Source: VGTK01 sp046327915 (GTDB lineage Bacteria > Desulfobacterota > Binatia > UBA12015). From it: 64,000 nt of DNA. Under the pieces are notes generated by a model. The model saw nothing but the letters and a program-made list of their open reading frames with translations, was not told where the DNA came from and searched no databases. The translations under genes were made by a program, and so were the position numbers. The stretch spans positions 62,001 to 126,000 of the forward strand of contig JAXLXO010000013.1 in NCBI GenBank assembly GCA_046327915.1, read 5' to 3'. Shown here one piece after another: positions 16,676 to 25,415 of this stretch; within the stretch, counting starts at the first letter, position 1, and the number at the start of each line of letters is the position of its first letter.

Positions 16676-18469
16676 GTGCGCCCCACCGACGTAAAAGATC
16701 CGGACTACTTCCATAAGGTCGTCGATTGCCAGTACGCGTGTCCCGCGCACACCAACGTCCCGGAGTACATCCGGCTGATCGCGCAGGGCCGTTACACCGA
16801 CGCGTACCTCCTGAACCGGCAGTCGAACGTCTTCCCCGGCATCCTCGGCCGCACCTGTGACCGTCCGTGCGAGCCCGCGTGCCGCCGCACGCGCATCGAC
16901 GAGAAGCCGGTCGCGATCTGCCGCCTGAAGCGCGTCGCCGCCGACCTGCGCGACGACGTCACCGACCTGCTGCCGACCGCGCCGAAGAAGAAGAACGGCA
17001 AGAAGGTCGCGTGCATCGGTGCAGGCCCTGCGTCGCTGGTCGTCGCGAACGACCTGATGCCGCTCGGCTACTCGGTGACGATGTTCGAGAAGCTGTCGGT
17101 GCCGGGCGGGCTCATGCGCTCGAACATCCCGGCGTTCCGCCTCCCCGAGGAGGTGCTGAACGAAGAGATCGACATGATCCTCCGGATGGGCGTCGACATC
17201 CGCTACGACTCGCCCGTCAAGAGCATGAAGGCGCTGCTCGACGAAGGCGGGTTCGACGCGGTCTTCGTCGGCACCGGCGCGCCGCGCGGCAAGGAGCTGC
17301 GCATCCCCGGACGCGACGAGGCCGCCGCGAACATCCACATCGGCATCGACTGGCTCGAGTCGGTCGCGTTCGGCCACATCGAGAAGATCGGCGAGCGCGT
17401 GCTGATCATCGGCGTCGGCAACACCGCGATGGACTGCTGCCGCACGTCGGCGCGCCTCGGCGGCAAGTCGATCAAGGTCATGGCCCGCAAACCGCGCCAG
17501 TTCTTCAAGGCGTCGCCGTGGGAGCTCGAGGACGCCGAGGAGGAGCAGGTCGAAATCGTCGTCAATCACGAGCCGGTCGCCTTCGTCGTCGAGAACGGGC
17601 GACTCACCGGCGTGCGCTTCCAGCGCTACGAGTCGACGATCGACGCCAAGGGCAAGCTGTCGCAGAAGCCGCTCGACGAGGTCTTCTTCCCGGCCGACGA
17701 CGTGATCCTCGCGATCGGCCAGGAGAACGCGTTCCCCTGGATCGAGCGCGACATCGGCATCGAGTTCGACAAGTGGGACGTCCCGGTCCTCGACGAGAAG
17801 ACCTTCGCGTCCACGCGCAAGGGCGTCTTCTTCGGCGGCGACGCGGCGATGGGTCCGAAGAACATCATCTGGGCGGCGGAGCACGGCCACCAGGCGGCGA
17901 TCTCGATCCACAACCACTGCGAGGGCATCGCGCTGACCGAGCGTCCCGAGCCGGGGATGAACCTCATCAGCGCGAAGATGGGGCTCCACGAGTGGAGCTA
18001 CAAGAACGACTACAACCCGGTCGGCCGGCAGAAGATGACCCACGTCGATCTCGCCGAGCGCCTGCGCGAGTTCGGCCGCGAGGTCGAGATCGGGTTCACG
18101 CCGGAGCAGGTCGCGCGCGAAGTCGAGCGCTGCCTCAACTGCGACGTGCAGACGGTCTTCACCGACAAGCTGTGCATCGAGTGCGATGCCTGCGTCGACG
18201 TCTGCCCGGTGCTGTGCCTGACGATCACCGGTAACGGGGAAGAGGAAGACCTCCGCACCCGGCTCTCGGCGCCCGCCGAGAATCTCGACCAGGCGCTGTA
18301 CGTCTCCGGCCCGCTGCCGCAGACGAAGCGCGTGATGGTGAAGGACGAGGACCTCTGCGTCCACTGCGGGCTCTGCGCCGAGCGCTGCCCGACGGCGGCG
18401 TGGGACATGCAGAAGTTCGACCTCCTCCTCTCGTACGCAGGAAGGAAGACGTGCACCAAGGCGGCCTGA
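16676..18469 (+). CDS. GltD-like FAD/NAD(P) oxidoreductase with iron-sulphur domains, KorAB partner
   Basis: A 597-residue electron-transfer flavoprotein. The N-terminus is a cysteine-rich alpha-helical Fe-S domain (DCQYACPAHTNVPEYI, TCDRPCEPACRR) as in GltD and DPYD. Two Rossmann folds follow, with CIGAGPASLV near residue 118 for FAD and LIIGVGNTAMD near 245 for NAD(P)H. The C-terminal part holds a ferredoxin domain with two 4Fe-4S motifs, CIECDACVDVCP and CVHCGLCAERCP. The start is uncertain; GTG 16676 (VRPTDVKDP) is chosen after an AAGG sequence. It overlaps korA by 19 bases. It very likely links NAD(P)H to the 2-oxoacid oxidoreductase encoded downstream, standing in for a separate ferredoxin. 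Confidence 0.85.
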   Translation: MRPTDVKDPDYFHKVVDCQYACPAHTNVPEYIRLIAQGRYTDAYLLNRQSNVFPGILGRTCDRPCEPACRRTRIDEKPVAICRLKRVAADLRDDVTDLLPTAPKKKNGKKVACIGAGPASLVVANDLMPLGYSVTMFEKLSVPGGLMRSNIPAFRLPEEVLNEEIDMILRMGVDIRYDSPVKSMKALLDEGGFDAVFVGTGAPRGKELRIPGRDEAAANIHIGIDWLESVAFGHIEKIGERVLIIGVGNTAMDCCRTSARLGGKSIKVMARKPRQFFKASPWELEDAEEEQVEIVVNHEPVAFVVENGRLTGVRFQRYESTIDAKGKLSQKPLDEVFFPADDVILAIGQENAFPWIERDIGIEFDKWDVPVLDEKTFASTRKGVFFGGDAAMGPKNIIWAAEHGHQAAISIHNHCEGIALTERPEPGMNLISAKMGLHEWSYKNDYNPVGRQKMTHVDLAERLREFGREVEIGFTPEQVAREVERCLNCDVQTVFTDKLCIECDACVDVCPVLCLTITGNGEEEDLRTRLSAPAENLDQALYVSGPLPQTKRVMVKDEDLCVHCGLCAERCPTAAWDMQKFDLLLSYAGRKTCTKAA

Positions 18470-20346
18470 CCGGACTCCCGTCCGGTCCCTTTGCAGACGC
18501 TCTCTCCGGCCCGAACGACTTCGCCGTCAAGCTGGCGAACGTGAACGGCACCGGATCGGCGAGCGCCAATGCCCTCCTCATGCAGGCGATCTTCCGCATG
18601 GGGATTCCGGTCTCGGGGAAGAACCTCTTCCCGTCCAACATCCAGGGGCTGCCCACCTGGTACGAGATCCGCGTGAACGCGTCCGGGCACACCGCCCGCA
18701 CCGCGCGCTACGACCTCATGGTCGCGATGAACGCCGAGACCTACGCGGCCGACATCGCCGAGGTCCGCTCGGGCGGCTGGGTGCTCTACGATTCGACCGG
18801 TCCGCTGAAGAAGTCGCTGCACCGGTCGGACGTCACGTTCCTCGGCGTCCCGTACGCGCGTCTCTGCCTCGAGAACTTCGCCGGCGCGCGCGAGCGCACG
18901 CTGATGAAGAACATCGTCTACGTCGGCACGCTCGCGGCGCTGCTCGACTTCGACATGTCGGTGCTGTCCGGCATGCTCGACGAGAAGTTCGGCAAGAAGC
19001 CGGCGCTGCGCGAGTCGAACGCGAAAGCGATCCAGATCGGCTACGACTGGGCGAAGGAGCACTTCGACTGCCCGCTGCCGATCCGCCTCGAGCGCATGAA
19101 CGCGACCGCGGACTCGATCCTGATCGACGGCAACACCGCGACCGCGCTCGGCTGCCTCTACGCTGGCGCGACCGTCGCCGGCTGGTACCCGATCACGCCG
19201 TCGACCAGCGTGCTCGACTCGTTCAGGACGCTCTGCGAGCGCTACCGCGTCGACAAGCAGACCGGCGAGCGCCGCTACTGCATCGTGCAGGCCGAGGACG
19301 AGCTCGCGGCGATCGGCATGGTGATCGGTGCGACGTGGGCCGGCGCGCGCGCGTTCACGGCGACGTCGGGACCCGGCATCTCGCTGATGAGCGAGCTGGT
19401 CGGTCTCGCGTACTACGCCGAGATCCCGGCGGTGATCATCGACGTGCAGCGCGTCGGACCGTCGACCGGCATGCCGACGCGCACGCAGCAGGGCGACATC
19501 ATGCTGTGCGCCTACGCGTCGCACGGCGACACCAAGCACATCCTGCTGTTCCCCTCGAACCCGGCCGAGTGCTTCCACTTCGCAGTCGCGTCGTTCGACC
19601 TCGCCGAGCGCTTCCAGACGCCGGTGTTCATGCTGTCGGATCTCGACATCGGCATGAACGACTGGGTCGTGCCGAAGCTCGAGTGGAACGACGACTACAA
19701 GCCCGATCGCGGCCGCGTCCTGACGCGCGACGAGATCGCGGCGCTGCCGAAGTTCACCCGCTACTCACCCGAGGACAAGCTCGCCGTCGCGGCGCGCACG
19801 GTCCCCGGCGTGCACGAGAAGGGCGCGTTCTTCACGCGCGGCTCGGGCCACAACAAGCTCGGCGGCTACACGGAGATCCCGGAGGAGTACGCCGAGGTCA
19901 TGGAGCGTCTGTCGCGCAAGCACCGCGCGGCGGGCGCGCTGGTGCCGGCGGCGGTGATCGAGAAGCGGCCGGGTGCCAGGTTCGGCGTGATCACCCTCGG
20001 CGGCTGCGATCTCGCGGTGCGCGAGGCGCTCGAGCAGCTCGCGGCGCGCGGCGTGAACGCCGACTACATGCGCGTGCGGGCGTTCCCGTTCGGCGACGAC
20101 GTCGAGGCGTTCCTCGCCTCGCACGACCGCTTCTTCGTCGTCGAGCAGAACCGCGATGCGCAGCTGCGCTCATTGCTCGTGCTGGAGACGCCGGTGGCGA
20201 AGGAGAAGCTTCTCTCGGTCCTCGCGTACGGCGGCTTCCCGCTGCAGGCGCACCAGGTCGTCGAGGGCATCCTCGCACAGCTGCCCGACGTCGAGGACGA
20301 TCCCGACGTCGTCGACCGCGGTGAGCGCAAGCGGAGAGCATCGTGA
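18451..20346 (+). CDS. korA: 2-oxoacid:ferredoxin oxidoreductase, fused gamma-alpha subunit (KorA)
   Basis: A 631-residue subunit with the gamma domain first (about residues 20-195, starting NVNGTGSASANALLMQAIFR) and the alpha domain after it (TALGCLYAGATVAGWYPITPSTS near residue 235, then FTATSGPGISLMSELVGLAYYAEIP). It contains no Fe-S cluster motif, as in the KorAB type known from Mycobacterium and aerobic bacteria. GTG 18451 follows GGAAG and is preferred to upstream in-frame ATG codons that lie inside the preceding gene. Its stop overlaps the korB start by four bases. With KorB it would convert a 2-oxo acid (perhaps 2-oxoglutarate) and CoA to an acyl-CoA, CO2 and reduced carrier. The exact 2-oxo acid is not determined. 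Confidence 0.9.
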   Translation: MHQGGLTGLPSGPFADALSGPNDFAVKLANVNGTGSASANALLMQAIFRMGIPVSGKNLFPSNIQGLPTWYEIRVNASGHTARTARYDLMVAMNAETYAADIAEVRSGGWVLYDSTGPLKKSLHRSDVTFLGVPYARLCLENFAGARERTLMKNIVYVGTLAALLDFDMSVLSGMLDEKFGKKPALRESNAKAIQIGYDWAKEHFDCPLPIRLERMNATADSILIDGNTATALGCLYAGATVAGWYPITPSTSVLDSFRTLCERYRVDKQTGERRYCIVQAEDELAAIGMVIGATWAGARAFTATSGPGISLMSELVGLAYYAEIPAVIIDVQRVGPSTGMPTRTQQGDIMLCAYASHGDTKHILLFPSNPAECFHFAVASFDLAERFQTPVFMLSDLDIGMNDWVVPKLEWNDDYKPDRGRVLTRDEIAALPKFTRYSPEDKLAVAARTVPGVHEKGAFFTRGSGHNKLGGYTEIPEEYAEVMERLSRKHRAAGALVPAAVIEKRPGARFGVITLGGCDLAVREALEQLAARGVNADYMRVRAFPFGDDVEAFLASHDRFFVVEQNRDAQLRSLLVLETPVAKEKLLSVLAYGGFPLQAHQVVEGILAQLPDVEDDPDVVDRGERKRRAS

Positions 20347-21401
20347 GCTACATTCGCAAGCCCGTCGCGCGACACCCGTCGCTCAAGCCGAACGCGCTCG
20401 GCCTCACACTCCGCGACTACGAAGGCGCGATGTCGACGATGTGTGCCGGCTGCGGCCACGACTCGATCACCGCGGCAATCGTGCGCGCGTTCCACGAGAC
20501 CGACACGCCGCCGTACATGGTGGCGAAGCTGTCGGGCATCGGCTGCTCGTCGAAGACTCCGACGTACTTCCTGTCGGGCGCGCACGGCTTCAACTCCGCG
20601 CACGGACGCATGCCCGCGATCGCCACCGGAGCGGCCGCGGCGAACCGCGCGCTGACGCTGATCGGTGTCAGCGGCGACGGCGACTCGCTGTCGATCGGCA
20701 TCGGCCAGATGAGCCACGCGATCCGCCGCAACGTGAACATGCTGTACGTGCTCGAGAACAACGGCGTCTACGGTTTGACCAAGGGCCAGTTCTCGGCGTC
20801 GGCGGACCGCGGCTCGAAGTCGAAGCGCGGCGAGCCCAACACGCAGCAGTCGATCGACCCGGTGATGCTCGCGCTGAGCCTCGGCGCGACCTTCGTCGCG
20901 CGCAGCTTCTCGGGCGACAAGGACCAGCTGGTCCCGATCCTCAAGGCCGGACTCGCGCACCGCGGCTTCGCGCTGGTGGACGTGGTCTCGCCGTGCGTCA
21001 CGTTCAACGACCACGACGGCTCGACCAAGAGCTACCTCTACACGCGCGCGCACCAGGAAGCGGCGATCCAGATGAGCTTCGTCCCGCACCGCGACGAGAT
21101 CACCGCGGAGTACGCGGCGGGCACGACGCGCGACGTCGAGATGCACGACGGCAGCATGGTGCGCTTCAGCAAGGTCCCAGAGGGCTACGATCCGACGGAT
21201 CGCCGCTCGGTCATGGACTGGCTGGTCGAGCACCAGAGCTCGGGCGCGGTTCCGACCGGTCTGCTGTTCCTCGATCCGGGCGCGAACCCCGAGATGCACG
21301 AGGCGTCGCAGACGCCGGAGGTGCCGCTGACCGAGGTGCCGTTCGCGAGCCTCTGTCCGGGATCGTCGGCGCTCGAGTCGCTGCAGCGCGGCTATCGCTG
21401 A
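20343..21401 (+). CDS. korB: 2-oxoacid:ferredoxin oxidoreductase beta subunit (KorB)
   Basis: A 352-residue thiamine-diphosphate-binding subunit. The cofactor motif is GDGDSLSIGIGQMSHAIRRN followed by LENNGVYGLTKGQ (residues about 118-155), and the cysteines CAGCGHDS near residue 36 and GCSSK near 64 are the single-cluster ligands typical of beta subunits. GTG 20343 overlaps the korA stop (GTGA), so the subunits are translationally coupled. It forms the last gene of the operon with the flavoprotein at 16676 and KorA. A convergent gene begins ten bases after its stop. Confidence 0.92.
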   Translation: MSYIRKPVARHPSLKPNALGLTLRDYEGAMSTMCAGCGHDSITAAIVRAFHETDTPPYMVAKLSGIGCSSKTPTYFLSGAHGFNSAHGRMPAIATGAAAANRALTLIGVSGDGDSLSIGIGQMSHAIRRNVNMLYVLENNGVYGLTKGQFSASADRGSKSKRGEPNTQQSIDPVMLALSLGATFVARSFSGDKDQLVPILKAGLAHRGFALVDVVSPCVTFNDHDGSTKSYLYTRAHQEAAIQMSFVPHRDEITAEYAAGTTRDVEMHDGSMVRFSKVPEGYDPTDRRSVMDWLVEHQSSGAVPTGLLFLDPGANPEMHEASQTPEVPLTEVPFASLCPGSSALESLQRGYR

Positions 21402-21411
21402 GCGTCGTCAC

Positions 21412-22920
21412 TCAGCTGCCGGTGTCGCGCGGGACCATGAAGCACGCCGCGGGCGCCGGAGTGTTGCCGACGCCGCGGAAGGTGTCGATCTGATCGGTCT
21501 TGCCGGCCGCGTCGGCGCACCACGCGACGCCGTGGCCGAGCTCGACGCGCACGCCGACGCGGACCTGTTGCGGCTCGTCGAGCGTATAGCAGAACGCCGA
21601 CTTGCCACCGCTGATGCTGATGCGATCGTCCTTGACGTCGGCGCGCTTGATCGGCGCGTCGGACGCGGTGTCCCGGTAGCGCCAGCCGCGCGGCTTCTCG
21701 GCGGTGCCGATCGCGGTCCAGTTCGCGGCCGGCAGCACGAACGACGCGACCTCGCCGCCGGCGGCCGCGTTGAACACGTGCAGCGTCGCGCCGTGCAGCG
21801 TCGGATCCCCCGCGCTTCCGGGCAGTGGCGCGATGATGCGATGAATCAGTCCCCTGGTCGACGCCGTGAACTGCAGCTTGCGGACGTTCGCGTTGGCGCG
21901 CGCGCTGCCGTCGCGCAGCAGCAGTGACGTCGCGGGCACGGGCACGACGTCGTCGGGAGTCGCGCCGAGCAGGTAGCGCCACGCGTCCGACAGAATGGGC
22001 GTGCCGTCCGCGCGCACCGGCGTGACGAGGTTCGCCACCACCGATCCGTGATACGACGTGCCGCCCGTTCCGTCGGGCACGTCGGTGAGGATGCGGTTCG
22101 CGTGCAGGAAGGGCTCGGGCTCCGGTGGGACCGTGGCCGTCGTCTGCGGGACGCCCATCAGGTTCCACGCCGGCACCACCGACGCCGCGTAGCTGCGCGC
22201 GTGATACATGCCGAAGTAGCGCTCGACCGCCGTGGCCTTCGGCTTCGTCATCCATGGCGCCACGCCGACGCCCGGCACGAAGTCGAGCCAGTCGAACATC
22301 ACGACGCGCGTGACGCCGTGCAGCCGGCCGATGTTCGCCGCGTGGCCGGCGCCCTGCGAGTGGCCCGCGACGACGAGCTTCTCCCAGCGCGGTGATCCGC
22401 CGTCGAGGTACTGTCCCCAGCCCTCGCCGGGGAACTGCGCGTCGAGCCACGCGAGCAGCTTGACGAGGCGGTTCTGGATCGAATCCGCCGGCGCGACCTC
22501 GATGAGCGGCGAGGCGTCGACGCCCTCCAGCCGCTCGAGTCGCATCTTCTCCGCGCAGTCCGGGTCGATCGGGTCCTGCGCGTTGCAGGTCGCGTTGACC
22601 TCGGGGCAGTTCGGATGGCCGAGGCCGATGGCGTGAAAGCCGTCGTTCGCAGCCTCGTGCAGGAACCAGCGGTAGTAGAACGGCGGGCCGCAGGAGCCGG
22701 GGAAGAACACCATCAGCTCGCCGCGCGACGGCAGGCTCGGCGTGACGTACGCGTAGTGGCTGTCGGTCGGTGCGCCGATCGCGGGATCGGTCACGGATGG
22801 CGCGACGACGTGCTCGACCGGCGGTGCGACGCACTCGACGCCGAGCGCGGGTCGGCCGCCGGTGACGAGGACGAGAAGGATCGTCGCAAGCAGCATTCCA
22901 CCCTGTCCCGGCCGCATCAT
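21412..22920 (-). CDS. Secreted alpha/beta-hydrolase-like protein
   Basis: A 502-residue exported protein with a signal peptide (MLLATILLVLVTGGRPALG) and an alpha/beta-hydrolase domain: an oxyanion-type FFPGSCGPPFYY near residue 70 and the nucleophile elbow VAGHSQGAGHA near residue 170. The C-terminal third (after about residue 310) is a separate beta-rich domain with paired cysteines. The start is ambiguous: ATG 22920 is chosen because a promoter with TTGACG and TAGAAC places transcription start right beside it; ATG 22896 and GTG 22944 are alternatives. Cysteine-rich loops (ECVAPP, NCPEVNATCNAQ) suggest an extracellular location. It could be an esterase or lipase; the substrate is unknown. 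Confidence 0.78.
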   Translation of the reverse strand: MMRPGQGGMLLATILLVLVTGGRPALGVECVAPPVEHVVAPSVTDPAIGAPTDSHYAYVTPSLPSRGELMVFFPGSCGPPFYYRWFLHEAANDGFHAIGLGHPNCPEVNATCNAQDPIDPDCAEKMRLERLEGVDASPLIEVAPADSIQNRLVKLLAWLDAQFPGEGWGQYLDGGSPRWEKLVVAGHSQGAGHAANIGRLHGVTRVVMFDWLDFVPGVGVAPWMTKPKATAVERYFGMYHARSYAASVVPAWNLMGVPQTTATVPPEPEPFLHANRILTDVPDGTGGTSYHGSVVANLVTPVRADGTPILSDAWRYLLGATPDDVVPVPATSLLLRDGSARANANVRKLQFTASTRGLIHRIIAPLPGSAGDPTLHGATLHVFNAAAGGEVASFVLPAANWTAIGTAEKPRGWRYRDTASDAPIKRADVKDDRISISGGKSAFCYTLDEPQQVRVGVRVELGHGVAWCADAAGKTDQIDTFRGVGNTPAPAACFMVPRDTGS

Positions 22921-22927
22921 CGGCGAC

Positions 22928-22957
22928 GTTCTACGGACGGTCACACGCAGCCGTCAA
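22928..22957 (-). promoter_or_regulatory. Putative promoter of the secreted hydrolase, leaderless geometry
   Basis: On the minus strand TTGACG (plus 22952-22957) and TAGAAC (plus 22928-22933) are 18 bases apart. Seven bases separate the -10 box from the ATG ATG at 22920, so the transcript would begin at the start codon. Confidence 0.45.
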
Positions 22958-23133
22958 GCAGGAGCCGCTCGTCCGCTCATCGAGCGCGCGCGGGCGCGAC
23001 CCGGGGCTTGCGCGGTGTCGGCGATGCCGACGCTGGCGGTGGTCGACAAGCGCGGGGAAAGCGGGGTACGGCTGGGCAGGCCGGACGGACGTGCTGCAGC
23101 GTTCCGGTCGCCAACCCCCTGGAGGAGCCCGTC

Positions 23134-24612
23134 ATGCGCCGAACCCGTCGTTCCCTCATCCTGCTCGCGGCTGCCGTCTTCGCGCTGCTCGCCCCCGCTC
23201 CCGCACCGGCGCAGCAGCTCCTCGGGACGCCCGGGACGAGCGGCGACCAGCTGATCTTCTTCTACGACGCGACCGCGAGCCGGACGCCCTTCCTCGTCGT
23301 GTCGAACCTCGCGCCGGGGGCCCTGACGCTCGAGATCGCTTGGTACTCGCAGGACCTGAGCCGGCGCCTCGCGACGCAGTTCGAGGTCATCGAGAGCGCC
23401 GGCAACCGGATCTTCGACCCATCGGCGTTGCCCGCGGTGAAGGGCAACGCCGGCCTCGCGGTCGTCACGCCGGTGCGCGGCACCGGGGACGCGATCCCGA
23501 TCGTGCCGCCTGCGCTGCCCGGGTTCGCCGGCGGCGCGCTGTTCGGGGGCTACACGCTCGCCGACCTCGCCAGCAACAGCGCCTTCGGCGAGAGCCCGCT
23601 CGCCCGGCTCGCCGTCGACGCGAGCGGCGATCGCGCGTCAGCAGGCGCGGTCGTCGACGGCACGGCGGTGCGCTTCCAGCGCTTCGCGCCGACGCTTCTC
23701 GTGGTCCCGTTCTACTTCGATCCGAGGAGTGCCGGGTTCGTCAATCGCCTGACCCTCGCCACGTTCGCCGACGACTACGGTCCGAACGGCTTCGCGATCG
23801 CACCGACGACCACGGATCTCGACTTCCGCTTTGCCGACGCCGGCGGTGACATCGTCGCCGACGGCGGCGTCCGCGTGAGCGGCGTCTACCTGAACGACGT
23901 GCAATCCATCGCGGGTGCCGGCAAGCTGAACGGCAGCGGCAAGGCGAGTTTCATCTTCGACGGCGAGTTGCCGTCCGGCGTGAACCTGTTCGGCATCATC
24001 AGCCAGTCGCTCGGGACGTTCGCGGTCGGGCAGCGGCTGCCCGGGCTTCTCCCGTCGAACGTCGTGCTCGACCAGCAGAACCTCGCCGCAGACATCGTCG
24101 GCGAGGGGATCGGACGCTTCAGCGCCGGTGGCCCGGACCCGAGCGGCGAGAACTTCGACTTCCAGGACGCGCAGACGTTCACCGTCGGACGCACCGGCCG
24201 GCTCGCGCGCATCCGCGTCCCGCTGCGCAACGGCCGCGGCGGCACGCTCGGCGTCGCGCTCGACCTCCGTCGTGCCGCTCCGACGCCGGAAGCGGACGAC
24301 CGGCAGGTGATCGGAGCCGTCTACGTGCCGGCGAGCGCGCTCGAGGGCGTCGACGACGGAAACCCGGAGTCGTGGGTCACCTTCGACGTGAGCCCGCTCG
24401 CGGTGGACGTGACCGTGGGCCAGACCCTCGCGTTCTCCCTGCGCACCGCCGACACGGCGGGCTACTTCATGTCCCCGAACTTCAGCGATTCGTACCTCCG
24501 CGGAAGCCCGTACCGGCGCAATCGCGGGATCGAGACGGAGTGGACGCGCCAGGGGGATCGTAACGGGAGCGACGTCGACTATCTGTTCCAGACCTTCGTC
24601 GAGATCCCGTAG
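23134..24612 (+). CDS. Secreted protein of unknown function
   Basis: A 492-residue exported protein. The signal peptide is clear (LILLAAAVFALLAPAPAPAQ, cleavage near residue 27). The mature part is almost free of cysteine and rich in Gly, Ala, Asp and short beta-type segments such as LFGGYTLADLASNSAFGES. I recognise no enzyme motif. ATG 23134 is supported by GGAGGAG seven bases upstream. It is divergent from the secreted hydrolase at 21412. The sequence style (repeated VVSNLAPG, SLGTFAVGQRL) would suit a surface beta-sandwich protein; this is a description, not an identification. Confidence 0.72.
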   Translation: MRRTRRSLILLAAAVFALLAPAPAPAQQLLGTPGTSGDQLIFFYDATASRTPFLVVSNLAPGALTLEIAWYSQDLSRRLATQFEVIESAGNRIFDPSALPAVKGNAGLAVVTPVRGTGDAIPIVPPALPGFAGGALFGGYTLADLASNSAFGESPLARLAVDASGDRASAGAVVDGTAVRFQRFAPTLLVVPFYFDPRSAGFVNRLTLATFADDYGPNGFAIAPTTTDLDFRFADAGGDIVADGGVRVSGVYLNDVQSIAGAGKLNGSGKASFIFDGELPSGVNLFGIISQSLGTFAVGQRLPGLLPSNVVLDQQNLAADIVGEGIGRFSAGGPDPSGENFDFQDAQTFTVGRTGRLARIRVPLRNGRGGTLGVALDLRRAAPTPEADDRQVIGAVYVPASALEGVDDGNPESWVTFDVSPLAVDVTVGQTLAFSLRTADTAGYFMSPNFSDSYLRGSPYRRNRGIETEWTRQGDRNGSDVDYLFQTFVEIP

Positions 24613-24636
24613 CGCCGCTTCATCGGACCTTCTGCC

Positions 24637-25395
24637 GTGCAAACGCTTCCGCTCGCCGACATCGACGCGCTCTTCCTCGACGCCGGCAACACGCTGGTCG
24701 GCATGGACCTCGTGCTGGTGTGCGAACGTCTCGCCGTGCACGGCATCGCGGCCGAGCCGTCCGACGTCGAGCGTGCGGAAGCGGGTGCACGTCCCGAGCT
24801 GTCGCGGCTGCTCGCGCGCGGACGTTCGAGCGAGGATCGCGACACGTTCGTGTTCCACATCCGGAACGCGATCGCGGCGCTGCCGTCGATCGTGGCGCGC
24901 GGGCAGGGAGGTGCCGCGTCCGACGCGGAGCTCGACCGCATCGCATACGCGGTCGCGCACGAGCTCAAGGACGCGGGCACGCGGCGGCTCTGGTCGCGCG
25001 TGCTGCCCGGCGTGCCCGAGGCGCTCGCGTCGCTGCACGCGGCGGGCGTCAAGCTCGCCGTCGTCAGCAACTCGGACGGTACCATCGAGGCCGGCATGGC
25101 CGCGGTCGGGCTGCGCGGCCATCTCGACGCCGTGTTCGACTCGCGCGTCGTCGGCTTCGAGAAGCCCGACGCGCGCATCTTCACCGCGGCGCTGGCGCGC
25201 ATCGGCACGAAGCCGGAGCGCACCGCGCACCTCGGCGACCTGCACGCGGTGGACGTGATCGGAGCGCGCGGCGCCGGCGTCCACGGCGTGCTCGTGGATC
25301 CATTCGACGACTGGCGCGACGACGCGTGCCCGCGGACGCGCAGCACCGCGGAGCTGGCGCGCGCGCTGCTCGAGGCGCGCGGCGCGCGGCGCTGA
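24637..25395 (+). CDS. HAD-superfamily hydrolase (phosphatase)
   Basis: A 252-residue HAD hydrolase. Motif I is LFLDAGNTL with nucleophile Asp15, although the usual acid-base Asp two residues later is Gly, changing the common DxD to DxG; motif II is VVSNSDG, motif III the lysine in FEKPDARIF, and motif IV LGDLHAVDVIGA. A helical cap lies between motifs I and II. The GTG start at 24637 is the only one that keeps motif I near the N-terminus. The missing second Asp of motif I would weaken or alter phosphatase activity. It is flanked by a secreted-protein gene and a convergent PLP enzyme gene. Confidence 0.85.
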   Translation: MQTLPLADIDALFLDAGNTLVGMDLVLVCERLAVHGIAAEPSDVERAEAGARPELSRLLARGRSSEDRDTFVFHIRNAIAALPSIVARGQGGAASDAELDRIAYAVAHELKDAGTRRLWSRVLPGVPEALASLHAAGVKLAVVSNSDGTIEAGMAAVGLRGHLDAVFDSRVVGFEKPDARIFTAALARIGTKPERTAHLGDLHAVDVIGARGAGVHGVLVDPFDDWRDDACPRTRSTAELARALLEARGARR

Positions 25396-25415
25396 AGAGC
25401 CCGCGAGCGGCGCGC

